A stretch of 64,000 nucleotides of DNA from Ophthalmolycus amberensis (GCA_024529925.1 JAFEUB010000909.1:2749501-2813500), one strand, 5' to 3'. Numbered from the stretch's first letter, positions 1 to 13,126 are shown. Translations and numbers: made by a program. Notes: generated by a model from the letters alone, not told the origin.

Positions 1-154
1 GATTATTCAATTGCTATATAGTCACGCTACTTTATTTCTTTTGATCATTTATTAAAGATATGATTTATATCATAGAATTTGGAAAATGGATTATATTAAG
101 TTACATGTCTGAGTAATTCTGTGAACTGCGAATGTTTTTGGGGAATGTAAATCA

Positions 155-235
155 AACTTCTTCTCCTCCGATACCGGTCCCAGTACCTCTGATACCGAAT
201 ACCAATCCAATACCAGTGCACTCTTTTCCATCCTC
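155..235. repeat. Possible fragment of a 'gatacc/ggtatcgg' hAT-like repeat
   Basis: A short stretch dense in 'gatacc' and 'aatacc' words resembles the inner part of the fish elements whose ends read 'ggatgcacc'. A fuller copy of that kind lies at 26343-26642. No terminal repeat is visible here, so the assignment rests on word resemblance alone. The rest of 1-718 shows no coding exon that I can support. Confidence 0.25.
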
Positions 236-718
236 TTTAACGTCTGTATACCTCTCGGAGTGAACTCATTGTTATGTGAGGTGACTTGAGTCCAGAGTTT
301 GCTGTGGACCCAAAGGGAATGTAACTGATAGTAGAAGCACTGGATTTTGTAATAACATTAACAAAGAAATAATTATTAATGTGGATCTGTCACGTTATGG
401 GCTGTAGGTCTGTATCAAGGCCGAAAACACGATCCAGCGTTTCCTTTTGACCTAGAATGATGTTACCTCCATTTCTTAGATTTGGGTTTGTGCCAATATA
501 GGACAAATTATACTTCTGACACCAACATCTGGAGGATCTTCTCAAGTTGTTGTTTTTTGTTTTGTTTTTACAATAGAAGGGAGTTAAAATCATAATGTAT
601 AGAATCAATGTAACGGCAAAAATGACACACTTCCCTGCTTTTTAAGCCAAGAATGTAGTCCACATGTCATATCCATGCCATGCCAGAAGGGGGCAGTGTT
701 TGTTTGTATTTTCTCAAT

Positions 719-786
719 CTTGCTGTAGGTGTAATTTTAGGCCTGTAGCTTTCAAAGTAGGGGAATAACATTACACCTACAGCAAG
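719..786. repeat. Perfect 17-bp inverted repeat with a 34-nt loop
   Basis: The arms 719-735 (cttgctgtaggtgtaat) and 770-786 (attacacctacagcaag) are exact reverse complements around a 34-nt loop. In RNA this would form a strong hairpin. It lies in what would be the last intron of mvb12b. It may be a tiny MITE remnant or a hairpin transcript. Nothing in the sequence decides between these. Confidence 0.6.
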
Positions 787-1015
787 TACCAACACAGTTA
801 TTATCTATAGTTCAACTTCATATCAGTTGATAACATTCAGAGAGTTGCTTAAATTACTGTGGTGGTTCTCAGTTTCATTTTATGGACATTTTATAAATGT
901 TTCTTTGTTAATTTCTTTGGTATTAATCATTAAGATGATGCAGGTTGATTATGACGTTGTCCTGCTTTGATGAAATGTATATTTATCAGCGTGTACCCTC
1001 ATCCTTCTCTTGCAG

Positions 1016-1127
1016 TTTCAGTACAACTTCACCACAGAGCGAAACATTGCTGTGTAACCTCCCACCCAGCATTCACACCCGGCAGAGAGCCACGTCGACT
1101 GAAACACTACAGACGGATTACTTGTGA
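1016..1127 (+). CDS. mvb12b: Last coding exon of mvb12b-like ESCRT-I subunit, with apparent frameshift
   Basis: MVB12B is an ESCRT-I subunit that works in sorting ubiquitinated cargo into multivesicular bodies. A pyrimidine-rich tract ending in 'tcttgcag' gives a good acceptor at 1014-1015. Read from 1016 the exon gives FQYNFTTERNIAV and then TAA at 1055-1057. From memory, the C-terminal tail of human MVB12B contains YEYSFRTEQSAAARLPPSPTR, and the match is clear. The second half of that tail (LPPS, then TRQ) appears here only in the +1 frame, running from about 1056 to a TGA at 1125-1127 and ending in LQTDYL. So either one extra base lies near 1055, as an assembly error or a real mutation, or this fish protein stops early at 1057. 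Earlier exons would lie left of the window. The strand and position upstream of lmx1b match human MVB12B-LMX1B synteny. The call is inferred from a short exon. Confidence 0.6.
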
Positions 1128-1396
1128 AATAATGTAGAGTTGGAATTAAGAGAACGTTCGGGATGCACCGCTATTGTAAATCGTGTAATTTAAGACATTG
1201 AACGTATTTTAACGATGATTCAATACTTGAAGTATTTTTCATGATGTACAACATGTGGCAATTCCATTTTAAAAGATTTACAACTTATTTATCCTGACTT
1301 TTCTAAATGTGTGTTCTGTCTTATGTTACTCAGTCTCACAATGAATGTCATGCCCAAAATACACCGAGCTAATTAATACGCATAAACCGATTAATT

Positions 1397-1402
1397 AATA
1401 AA
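1397..1402 (+). terminator. Candidate poly(A) signal for the mvb12b transcript
   Basis: AATAAA lies about 270 bases after the end of the mvb12b exon, in an AT-rich stretch. It is the first canonical signal downstream of the exon that I noticed. The use of this site is inferred. Confidence 0.35.
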
Positions 1403-4390
1403 AGCCTGTTTGCCGTGACTCACATTGTGCTCATCAGCGTTTCAGGGCCGTGCTGACAGTGAGTAGCAGTCAGGCAGGACAAAAGGGAACAGGAGCAGCG
1501 GGCTCATCACACGCAAACAGGCTCCTCTGATGTTCATTTTCCAGTGGAAGCATCTATCCATCACGGAGTTCATCATGAGCAGCGTGCAGCAACAACGAGC
1601 GGAGCTTTGAGGCGCAGACGCCCGCCCACGTCAGCAGTGACTCCTCTCCTGAGTCAGGTTTAAGAAGAGAATAGAACAAGTTTCAGCTCTGTGAATATCT
1701 TGTTATTAATTATTTAATATCGTGTGCTATCTACAGCTGTATGGAGAATGGAAAGAAAAGCAGACAAATGGACTATTTTGCAGTATTGTATATCCAAAAA
1801 CTCTTCATTTTCGAAATATCCAAAGCACGACAAAATATTTAATTCCGAAACTGACTATTATTTTTCTTCAGAAGCAGAATTTACACTTGAAAACCAAAAG
1901 GTCACTTGTGTCATGTGCGACTAATTAAGTTGTCAGAACCCATTTGCACATTTTTGCAGGTGTGATTAGTATTAGAACCTCATTAATGGATCAATGTCCC
2001 TGCTGGTAATTTGACTTGGTGAACTTATTGATTCTGCTAACAATGCAGGGGTTCTTTTCTCCTGGATTTTGGCGTTCACAGGTGATTGATGAGGCGCACA
2101 GCAGATGACAACAATCCACCAGCGTTTGCGTTAACTCCTCTGTTCTGCCGCGGGAATCAGAGCGACGGTCTGAAGAATCCTCTGCAGAGGAAACAGCTTT
2201 CACGCTCCTTCATGAAGGTGACACTCATGTCGGTGAAGCCCTGGAGCACAGTGACAGGCTGCGACAGCCCTCCTCCCTGCTGCGCATAGAGTGCATACAG
2301 TACGCCATATGTATCCAGATTCACACACGGGCTGTACGAGCAAAGATCTCCATTCTCCACTAGTACTCTTCAGTGAAACACGTGAGAGAAACTTACCAAC
2401 TAATAATGTCACTATTATACGAACCACTAAATCCATTTCAAGTGTCTCTTATGTTGTTTCACCTCCCAGTGTTTAGACTGGATGTAATTCATAGCAGAGT
2501 ATGTATAGTGCCATAAAACAATATTTAGAAGAGATGCACAGCTGCATCATAAAAGATAAATTAATATTCTATATTTTTGTTATTGTTAAAAATCCAGTGA
2601 AAAGACCCAAACCAACAATGGAGAATCTTACTAACGAGCATTATCTGCATAGCCACAGTCTGATATACAGTAGCGTGTTGCTCTGGGACACGGAGCTCTT
2701 GTTGTCCAGACACTATTCAAATCAATGAGCCGTCCCGTTGCACTGGGTGAAATGTTCATTCTAGTGTGTTTTCAGTCCGTTCCCTGAACTCAGTCCTGCT
2801 GCTTTACCAAATCTGCAGCTGAAAATAGTTCCTAAAACAATACTATAATTCCTGTTCAAGTATCGTTTGATTAAAAACTGCAGTTTTCAGTTGTCCAGGA
2901 AAATGATAAAGGAAGGTACATATTCATTTTCTATTTTTAAAATAGAACAAGTTGGCAGCTGAGATGCTACTAAGTGTGTTAAGTTCTGTTCAATGTATTA
3001 AAACAAAGACTACCAGTCATTTTAGAAGTGTCGACCATTACAAAAACCTATATATTTTTGCCAGCCTTATCCATTGTGTGATCCCTACATCTTTGTATTC
3101 AGCTGTTATCAGCTGGTGGAGTCTGGCGTTAGCTCGGCGGGTCAGATGCGAGTGTTGAGATAAAGCTAATCACCGGTTCTGTGTTCTTGGTATGAGAAGC
3201 AGTGAAGCCAAAGTCTCCAGATGGGCACAGAGCCTTCAGAACCACAACTCCCTCATGAGCCCTGCCCTGCATCGCCCATCAAAAAGCTGCCTCACATGGT
3301 TTCACTTTTCCTTTCACTCCACTTCATGATATGGAAAACAATAATGATTTTCAGAGACCACATTTTAAAATGAAAATGGAAACAACCTTTTTTTCGTCCG
3401 TAAGCTGTGCGGCAGTTTAAAGGCTAGAGGAGTAGTGAAAGGCTGTAGTGTGTCTCTTAAGCATTTCACAGATGGAAAATCTGTTTCAAGGAATCTTTTA
3501 AACTCCCTCGCTATCTCTAACCCACCAGGCCCACTTTGCGCTCCTCGCTGCTGGGCTGCTCGGTTGAAGTCGTGCTGCAATGCAGAGTAACACATCAAAG
3601 CCCCACCCTCTGTGAGTCGGCCAGATGTCCCGTGGTCATTTTTAAACTCACACCCCGGCGCATGACATGGAGCAGTGTGTAAGCATGTAGACAGAGGTGG
3701 ATGGGCCGCTTGGAAATTGGAAAAGGAAGCCTGTATTTATGAGGTGGTTTGAGGTGCTGTGTTAAGACAGGCTTAGCCTGCCACTCTCCCTCTGACAGCC
3801 CTGTTTCCCCCTGAGCAGGGGCGACCAGAGACGGAGAGAGGTGAAGGAGTGAAGGCAGGAAACCTGTCAAAGCAGGTCCAGACCAGACCTGGACCCATGG
3901 TGAACAGACTCACAGGCAGGTTGGGTAGCAAATCACACTGACGGAAGATGTAGAGCCCAATGTTCACGTTCTTCGTGTTTTCATAACGAGAAAAAACAGG
4001 AAGCAGAGGAATTGTGCTTCCTCGTGTGATTCCTTCAGCCCCAGTGCATGCTGGGACAGGCTGAACCTTCCATGACCTTAAACAGGAAAAGCTTTGCAAG
4101 AAGAGGAATTATTCAAACACAAGTTGTATGAAAGTTAAAACACTTTCTCCTCCAGTTACCTCCAGCAGTCTTGCCTCTTCATTCCGTGTTGACGTCATCA
4201 CATTTTGGAATGCCCCATTGAGATTTAAAGCGGGGGGGTTGGACGTGTGGTCTCCTCCATACCTGCCACCTTAACAAGCCCCCAGGCTGCACTCCGAGGG
4301 GAGGCTCACATCAAATCTGTCTTTCTGTACCTCAGCTCGAGGTAAGATGAGTGATCTCCCAGAGCAGGGATCCCCTCTCCCCCACACAGC
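1403..4390. other. Intergenic DNA, no gene seen
   Basis: All open frames here are short and none resembles a family I know. One minus-strand frame at about 2157-2360 reads somewhat like protein but has no usable splice donor and no recognisable domain. The GC-richer part at 1480-1660 contains many short G+C words but no clear core promoter. Confidence 0.5.
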
Positions 4391-4402
4391 AGCTCTCCTC
4401 CC

Positions 4403-4550
4403 CTCTCTCTCTCTCTCTCTCTCTGCCACAGCGGCCAGCCCATGTGAGTCAAATTATTGTAATTGAGCAAGGATGGAGTCGGGTGTGAGGTGATCTCTCT
4501 CTTCATCCCCTCCCTCCCTCCCTCCCTCTCTCTCTCTCTCTTTCTCTCCC
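4403..4550. repeat. Two (CT)n microsatellites
   Basis: A CT run at 4403-4424 and a CCT/CT run at about 4508-4550 flank a short unique segment. Frames across them encode only Arg-Glu repeats, which are artefacts of the microsatellites. Confidence 0.9.
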
Positions 4551-5079
4551 AGATATTTCTCCACATGTTGTGAAATGACCAGCAAGCATCTCTTTTTCTC
4601 TCATCCGCCTAAGACTGCCCCGTAACACAGAAATCAATTAACTCCTTTCAAGTCAGATCAAAGGCCCAATACACCGTCCAGGTCTCGCCACAACCTGCGG
4701 GGACAATTAACTCTCCCTCTGGACAGAGACCAGGCTGGACAGATGAAGGGGGGCTGCTGCCACTGTTCACATACGTGTGAAGCAGTTGTAAACAAATGGG
4801 AAGTGATCAGCATCATTTCAGCTGGCGTACCATAATGCACCAGTTAGTTGTGCATTAATACAACAGGATAATACATTTGAATTAATCTGCTGGGGATATC
4901 GTGCCAAAAAGAAAAAGGACTTTTGACTTCTGTATTTATTTTAAAGGAGATGACATGTGGCTGGTATGGATGCATTATGAGACATGTAAAGCCCCCCCAG
5001 CCCGCCTACATAGGAGCAAGACACCCCGACTGAAAGAGACGCAAAACAACTGCAAACAATGCTGAAGTGCTGCTTGTGC

Positions 5080-5420
5080 TTCTTTGTATCTTTGTAGTTC
5101 TTTTGTGTCTCTTTGCAGTCATTGTGTGTGTCTTTTGTGTTCTGACATTTTGCCACAGTTCTCGGTGGTCTTTTTGCATCTCTTTGTTGTCAGCTTGTTT
5201 CTTTGAGGTTGTTTCGCAGCTCTTTGTGGTCACATTGTGTCTCTTTGAAGTTGCTTTGTATCTCTTTTGAGTCATGTTGTCTTCCTATGCAGCAGATTTG
5301 TGTCTCTTTGCAGTCATTTGCATCTCTTTGTAGTTGTTTTATATCTCTTTGGGGTCGTTTCGCATCTATTTAAAAAAATATATATAAATATATCTTTTTG
5401 GTTTGCATCTCTTTGTAGCC
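5080..5420. repeat. Degenerate minisatellite of about 21-bp period
   Basis: Variants of 'tttgcatctctttgtagt' recur about every 21 bases from about 5080 to 5420, with an AT-rich break near 5370-5395. Since 21 is a multiple of three, both strands show open frames with 7-residue repeats (KRYKTTT-like on the minus strand). These frames are by-products of the repeat and not genes. Similar arrays are scattered through teleost genomes. Confidence 0.8.
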
Positions 5421-5479
5421 AGTTTGCATTTCGATGTGGTTGTTTTGGCTCTGGCCCAGTTGCCCCCTGACCTCTCGGG

Positions 5480-7940
5480 CCTTTGTGCCGGGTCCCTCTA
5501 TGGGCATGGTTGTGGCACAACACAGTGTAGCGTTTGACATCAAACCGTTTGGACAAGGGGGAGCGAAGGGAGCTTTCGTCCACAGACAGGTGCACTGACC
5601 CTGTCCACCCCTGAAGGTGCCACTTGCATTTTATTGGACATTTAGGGCCGGCCAGCATTTCTTCAACAGCCACCTGGATGCAATAAAGGGCCGGCTCCTG
5701 AGCTCTGGCTGCCCAGAGGATTTCCCAGCAGCTCCCGTGGGACCTCTGGCTAGTTAAGATGTTTATTAAGCTGAAAGTGGTCCAGTGGGAAAACACAGCA
5801 CTTCTGAGAGATTCGGGCCAGCAGTTTTCTTGTTAGTCGGAGCGCTCCCCGGAGAATTGGGTTTCTTTTCCTTGCAAACCTCGGAGGGAGGACAGGGTCA
5901 GTTCACAGGGCACAAGGTTGACCAACTGGTAACTAGGCACATGAACCCAGGAAGGGAATATCTCGAGACCATCAAGGTCAGCTTGGAGCGATTCCCACAG
6001 TTCCCAAACTGAGTGTGTTAGCTAAACACGTCCTAGCTAGCTCTAAAATGCCGTTTCATAGCAACTCCAGTTCTACATTTGTCTTGATTTTCAGGAATAT
6101 CTTGTGGAAGCAGCAATGGCTCCAGCTAATTATAGAGTGGTTTTCAAGGGTTGCTGTGAGCAGGTTTATGTTTTAAGTCTTCTGAACCTATTCACTCTTT
6201 AAAATGATTGATCGAAGCTATAATGTGAATGGGAGTGGATATCACAGCTGCAGTACGTAGGTGTTTCTTTCCTTTTAATGCACATACTGAAGTTCTTTGA
6301 AGAAAACGTCCATCCAGAACATTGTGAGGTTAGTTCTGCTCGCTGGGTGACAGATCTTGACCTCACTAAGCTCGGCTGGACCTCTAGTTCAAAGCGCCGG
6401 TCTTTAGCCTCAGGCACTCCGCCCTAATAACTCCAGTTAGCCTGTTAGCCTCTTGTTGTGATTTCTAAAGGTTTAGCAGCTACACTCTGCTTCCAGGAGA
6501 GGCGTTTAGAGGAAAGGTAGAGGAACATTTAGAATGGCCTCTCTACTGCTCGGCTTGATGAATGTGAAAAATGTTTGGTGATTCATTTTGAACTTTCTCG
6601 GGGGCCACACCACAGAGCCGCTGGTTAGCACATTGTGAGCTGAGCAGCACATGCGGCCGGTGATGTGTTTTTAGTGCTCTCTGCCTAATGTTCAGGACAG
6701 ATTAAAAAAAGGTTCGCCTGTGACAGATGCTGTCTGGATCTTCACTACCAGATCCACCCAGCTGCAAAACATCTGGCTGGATTTCTACCTTTTTCTCTGA
6801 AGTGCAGCCCATTAATGACACACCCACAGTCATGTGTCCATCCACTCGCATTCAGTACACAGAAAACACATCCAGCGTGTTTGGTTGAGACAAAGACAAA
6901 TAAATCACACAAATGCAGATGTTTGATTGTAAGTATTTGTTTTTTTATTGCTGGATAATTTTCATTCATTTCTTACTAGTCATAGTTTGTCCTTGTGGAT
7001 TTATTTTGAATATCTTTCACTACTTCAGCCACAAAGTCTGCGAGCACATGCAAGTTATTCAGCGGGCACAGAATGCATTCCACATACGGAGCGGATAGCG
7101 AAGGCCTCCGCTTGTTGTTAATGGCACACATCCTAAAATCATGCTCCTGGCCTCCTGCAGCCACCACTTTTTTTGTTGTGTGTCAGAGGAAACATTATTT
7201 TTGCGGAGACAAATCCACTGAATAACATGATCGTCTGACCAAAGCCGCTGCAAATCTTGCCTGAGCTGAGGCACTTCTGCTAACGATGAAAACAGTCGTG
7301 TAACTACAAATGCCACGTATCCCGCTGTGACATGACGGTGAAATATCAGTTGTTTATATATACAAGAGCCGGAGTTTTCCAGGTTTTTTAAGGCCTTTTC
7401 TCAAAGGTCAAACCATTGTTTTGTTTCTGTGTCGCTGCTCCACTCAGCACCTCTGTGAGGCATTTTTAACGGTCCTTGTTGGAGAAAGATTTAATATTGT
7501 TTAGGGCTCTCATCTAGAGTTAAAGAAAGTCGCTAATACATGTGGGTGTGTGACATTTGGAGACCGTGGTTAATTTAGTTTAACATTCCCATGCAGTAAG
7601 TTGTTCCTCATGTGTCTGAACAGCTTAAGCTCACATGCAGACTTGTTTGGCCATCGCCTGTGCGTGAAGTGAAACAGAAGGGAACGGGAGATCCCCACAT
7701 CACAGAATAAACAGATTTTGTTATTGCTGGGTTTCATAATGTATCATCCGTTTACCATCTGCGATCCATCTTTGAACAGCTTTTTGTAAATGTTTTGAAG
7801 ATAATCCTTTGGAAAAAGAAAAGTATTCATTGGGTTTTATCAAACCATTTGATTTTTTGTTTTTTATTATTATTGCACGGAACAATTCGGAAAGTACCTC
7901 GTTCAATTTACATTTTAGTTTTCATGACTTAACCACAAAA
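5480..7940. other. Intergenic DNA, no gene seen
   Basis: The longest frame (minus strand, ending near 5796) is an extension of the minisatellite frame and shows no domain. The segment 5500-6000 is moderately GC-rich and the rest is ordinary unique sequence. I see no exon with paired splice sites and no RNA gene. Confidence 0.45.
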
Positions 7941-7944
7941 CAAC

Positions 7945-7945
7945 T

Positions 7946-7976
<31 letters not shown>

Positions 7977-7979
7977 GGG
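7945..7979. repeat. (TG)n microsatellite followed by a poly(G) run
   Basis: A TG run at 7945-7960 passes straight into about 20 consecutive G. The run could form a G-quadruplex and is a likely place for length errors in assembly. Confidence 0.95.
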
Positions 7980-10900
7980 ACTTGAATTGCTATAATTCAC
8001 TGCAAATTATAGCAAATGAATTATGAAAGTTAAATGTTAAAGAACATGGGCCGAAAGATAATTTAATATTTAATTTGTGAATATATATTTTGTTTCTGTT
8101 TATCCTGTAATCATTTGTATTTTTCTGAAGTACATTATTCTCCAAAGATGGTGGTCATTACAGATGCACTGAACCAACAGTGAGAAGTTATTGCCGTAAA
8201 ATTCTACTGAATGAGATTAAAACCATGTTTTCACCAACAAACGTTTCTGAGAAAAAAAAACCAATATGTATATTTCATGCTATTTTGTATTTTCTGTTTC
8301 TTTTCTCACAGAACAAAAAAGTGCAACTCACTCATCGCAAGAATAATACCAGGTAAAGATGGTTGACAGATAATCAGTATAGAGAAAGAGAACTAAACTG
8401 ACAAAATACACTTAATGAGAATACATATATCACACTTTAGGGTGAAGTATTATATATTTGCATTTCAGATTCAGAAAATTGCAATTAATGGGTTTGAAAA
8501 TAATAATATTTGCACACCTAGTGATTAAATATTTATCATAGATGCATGTTTTTAGAGAAACAATGTTGACTCATATCTTTGGGATTTTACAGCACAAGTC
8601 AGTGCCTGAAATACAGACATGGTGTTTTTATTATTCTGATCAAAAAGCTTTACAGAGGAAATAAATGGAGAAAATGAGTCAAAGAAGACATATATGCTGC
8701 TTGTATTTTTTTTTAAATAAGGCTTTACTTTTACTTTACTTCTTCATATACTTCAGTATCCAGTATTGTGTACTTCATTGATATTTTAACAAACAATAAT
8801 GTTATTTTATGTGACTTTAAAGAATAGAGTAATGCTGATTCAGTTTGATTCCTATATTTACATCATGTACTACTTTCTCTACCTGTTTCAATTATTTCAG
8901 ATAAGTATTTCTTCAGTTGTGGTGTTTTTAAGTTATAATATAAGTTTTGCTCTGGAGTAGCAGAGTAAGTTGTACTGCCTGGTTTTGTCCAGCAGGGGGT
9001 GATGTTGTAATTCAGATAGAGGGTTTCGGGTGTTTCGGGTATTATCAGCATACAACTGAGAATATGTGTTTAGAGTCAGGGGACCAGATGCATAAATCTG
9101 ACTGCATCCTGGATCACTGTCATCAGGTGACACCACCGTGTGGTTTGTAGCTCAGCATGATGATTTGTAGAAGTGATCTTTACCAAAATGGCAAGAAATT
9201 TGAATACATTTAACTAAAATGCCTTGCAGCCATGCGGTTTTCTTTTCTCCAGACTTTAATTAAATGGTTATGCTTATTATTCTGTTGTCTTTTTTATTAT
9301 ACTAACAGTGTAAAATCACTTGGAGGGATTTTTTTGAATGCCAAAAACATAATCCTGCAATATATGTAAATAGAGTAGATGGAGGACTTTAAACAGTAAT
9401 GTTTACATCGGATACTTGGGTATTATTTAGGGATTTCCCTGTAATGTAATGGTCCATATGCACTAATAATTCTCAACTAATCGAAATGATTTCCTCAAAA
9501 CTGCACCTTTGAATCATTATATTATTCTAATGATTACACATATATATGTATCTATCTGTTTAAATAATCACATGCATTATGGTTTTCATCTTCATTGTTT
9601 TGTCATACTTTTTAAAACTTGCATAGCGATCAAATCAGCAGTATTACAGGTCCAAGCATTTGTTTTCATGCTGTATTCATATCATCTGTAGTCTATCACT
9701 GAATGGAGCTATATTATTAGATCTCATGTTAATTGAATTACAGCTCAGTTTTGCTCCGTGTCTTAACAAACATATACACAAATGCAGGTAAACAGTTCTC
9801 AGTCTCACATTTCAAACTCGTGGGTCAGCTCGCTGTCACACAGGGCTCTGCCGGGCCATCTGTCAAGAACTCAATAAATTTGTCAGTGGAAAAGAAGAAA
9901 AAAAAAAAGAGCTGAATCCAATAAATCATAACATAAACAAATCTAGCCATGGGTTGACAGTGCTGTATTATACTTTGGCTAAATCTCGGGGGAGTCGGGA
10001 TTATCCTGCAGTATCATTTTTTCTGCCATGTGGTTCAGGCGGATACAAGCAGAAATATGTGTCTGAGTGGGAAGAAGGGGATGTGATGAAAAAAAAACTA
10101 CACTGTTTATCTTGTGTGCATCTGCGAATTTAAGCAAACTCAAATGAATAAATAATGCGTGTAGGAAAATCAGATGGACTCCATTTGTGACTTGAATTAA
10201 AAATCCAAACCAGTTGTTTTATGCTACTTTAGTATTCAGGGGCCCTTAGGCCTGAGGGCCCTGCATCTCATCCCCTGTTTGTTATTACAGCAGTGCACCA
10301 CAGACTGTTTGCCTGTGTGAAATCACAGGGTAACAATATTCACTTCTTAAGGCAAGAAGGCGACTAAAAGAAAAAGGGAGAAAACATAAAAGTTTCGAAA
10401 GAAAAATAAACCGGTCAAATTACAACTGATTCTTTGCAAATTGCCGAAGTGCAAACCTTCAGTGAGCGTCACTGCTGATCCACGACCGGTCAGCGGCTCC
10501 GTTGACTCGACGCGCTCTGCCCTTGGAAACCTTCTCACAGCCACAGTGATGATTTCACTCAAACGTCCATGTATGCGGTCTGAACGAAGAAGGACGAACA
10601 GCATTCCCCCCGGTTCCTTCAATGCATTAAGCACGAGAAACGCTGCTGCTGCTGCTGCACATCAGTGTCGGTCTGTTTCTAAGATGCTCAAGTGCAACTC
10701 GGCAAACAAATTAAAGGAGCATGTTTTCTTTTTTCTTTCATTCGAGCTTTTTTTGTAAAAAAAAAAAAAAAACAAGCATCATGGAGAGCTAGAAACACTC
10801 ATTAAAAGATCAAAGTGAGTTAACGATCAAAGTCCTCTATAGCCATGCGATTTAGGGAGTCATATCTTTGGTTAGCTGAGTTTTTCCTTTGAGGATTTGA

Positions 10901-13080
10901 ACTGTTCTTCCCATTTCCACTCAGGTATTTTATTTTAAAAAGGCTTATCTTTGCGCGTTGTTTTGGCCATAATTGATGTACTCTCATTTCAGTTGAAGCA
11001 ACAAAAAGAAAACGATAATGACATAAATGCAGCTTTTATTGCAGTCCACATATTCATATTTTAATAAAGTTATGGCTTTAAGTTGAGGATTAATATTTCC
11101 TGTGATTTTTGCAACACGTTGATTATAGCCTCCGGACGGGTTTGAGGCCTGACTCAGTGTGAGATGTGTGAGTTATTCGCGGGGTTGGAAAATGAATGGA
11201 TCCTGCGTGGCTTATAAACAGCGTGATGTTAATGTAATTAAAGTAGACAATGGTCGATATGTTTATACATATATGTAGATGTGATGGATGCGTTTCTGTG
11301 GATTAGATTCAAATGTAACGAAGTCATGAAACAATTTGCTGCGTTTAATGTATCAAGTGTCACTTTTCTTCCATTTTGGTAATTATTCATCTTTTCAGAA
11401 CAGGCCTACATTCATTAATGAAGACACATGATTTTAAATAGGCGTAATACTGATGAATGCATGGTGGTAGATTTATTTTCGTTTTTTTAGCGTACTTTCA
11501 CCCAAACTTTCTGCCTCTCCTATTGTAAAAAAACGACAATTTTACAGACAAAACTGTCCGTATGTTTCCGCAAATTTCTGAAGTAGAAGATCATATTTTG
11601 TTGCTTTTTCCTGAAATCATATTGCTCTTCTTCTGCATTCAAACCTAATTTATTTTCATATTCAGAGTCATTATACACTCACCGTGAAAACTAATCGAAA
11701 TCACAGCAGCCTGCAGGAATGTGCACTACTATAATGGCGCATTATAATGGTCTCTTACCTTTCCGATGGATGCAACAGTTCTGGTTACTTTAAAGTGAAT
11801 TGCTTAACTTAAGAAGACCATTGCTTTCTGTGCTGCACACCTGCTGCAACGGTTTTTTTTTTTTCTTCTTCTTCTTCCTGCCTTATAGCGGCAGGCGAGG
11901 GAGGGCTCGTCACGTAGAGGCTCATTAAAACACCGCCGGCTAAAAGTTGGCGGATTGATTTATTGAATGAATGTTTGATGTCCTCATACACACAAGTGAC
12001 CTGCATGGCCGATAGGCTAACTGCTGAATGGACACAGGGGGGCGGGGGACGCTACACGTGATATATTAGCCTATATGTTTTTAAAAATGTATTGATTGTA
12101 TTGTATAGTGCTCAGCTCGTAATGCTTCTTAGTGGTAAGATAATCCAATTTAGTGTGAGGCGGAGGTAATTGACCCCATGCTGATAGAAGTGCCTCAAAT
12201 AGAAGAAAACAAAAACAGCTAAGCCAGCCAGGGGTGGATGACTTCATGACTGGCAGGTATACTGATTCTGATTTTAACAGAGTAAGTGTACTACACCTGT
12301 CCGTAACTAAGAAATATAGAATCAGGATTCATATCATATTTATTTGAGGTTTACATGTTCCTGCGGTATGATTCAAAAACTGTGATAGGTGAAAATACTC
12401 ATTTCTTTTCTGTGTTCTGCTCCTCTGAATCTTTTAGAGACCTTCAGCTGTTCTCTCAGTGAACGGCAGAGGGCAACGCCAACAGTCCGCTCTCTGTTTC
12501 TAAACTGGGCTACAGGTCATCGCCTTGATGCTCCTCAGAAGACATCAAAAACAGCAGCTCGGCCTTTGGATGGGAGATAAACGCTGCGCATGAGATGTGC
12601 AGAAACATGTGTTTCCTTCCTTTATTCCTTTCAATATAATAAGTAATTGGAAATATAGGAGAGATGTATCTGTACTGAAGATTATCTCAATTTATTGTTA
12701 TAATAAATATTATTACCACCGTTGCTGTTGTGTCTGTCATACTCTCTGCATGTCTTCATTGTGTATAATTAAGCAGCAGGTAGTTATTTTTTTATGAAGA
12801 TTAAAATGAAGGCTGCCATGAGCTTATCTGATCATAGCTATATAGCAACACTGCTTTACAATACGGTTAAGACGTGTGTCCCATGTGTCCGGTCCTCAGT
12901 GCGTCTCCCTGCCTGTGTCTGTGGCTTATTTAAAGAACTTGATAACAATGAGCCTCTCATGCAGCGTGTCATGAGTAGCAGCGCACAATCCCTTTAGCAG
13001 CCCTGTAATTTCAGACAGACCTCAATTTAACACACCTTTGCAAACGTCTTGATACCATCTTAAATACATGTACTGATCTC
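7980..13080. other. AT-rich upstream region of lmx1b, no gene seen
   Basis: Mostly AT-rich unique DNA with short frames only. The unique stretches at about 10800-11500 and 11880-12010 contain several TAATTA-like or ATTA words and could hold upstream control elements of lmx1b. In mammals, limb enhancers of Lmx1b lie upstream of the gene. No equivalence to them can be shown here. Confidence 0.4.
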
Positions 13081-13087
13081 TCATTAA

Positions 13088-13091
13088 TTAT

Positions 13092-13125
<34 letters not shown>

Positions 13126-13126
13126 T
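13088..13126. repeat. (TA)n microsatellite
   Basis: A TA run broken once by an extra A in the middle. It lies about 1.3 kb upstream of the lmx1b start codon. Confidence 0.95.

Noticed and set aside
2157..2360. Minus-strand frame of 67 codons that reads somewhat like protein (NLDTYGVLYALYAQ)
   Set aside because: No recognisable domain, a weak acceptor and no usable GT donor before the stop. A chance frame is more likely.
5314..5796. Minus-strand frame of 160 codons
   Set aside because: Its C-terminal part is the 7-residue pattern of the 21-bp minisatellite, and the rest shows no family features.
8720..9160. Possible second copy of the degraded element at 41345-41705
   Set aside because: Only a few words such as 'acttttactttacttc' agree. 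The order of the remaining words does not match.
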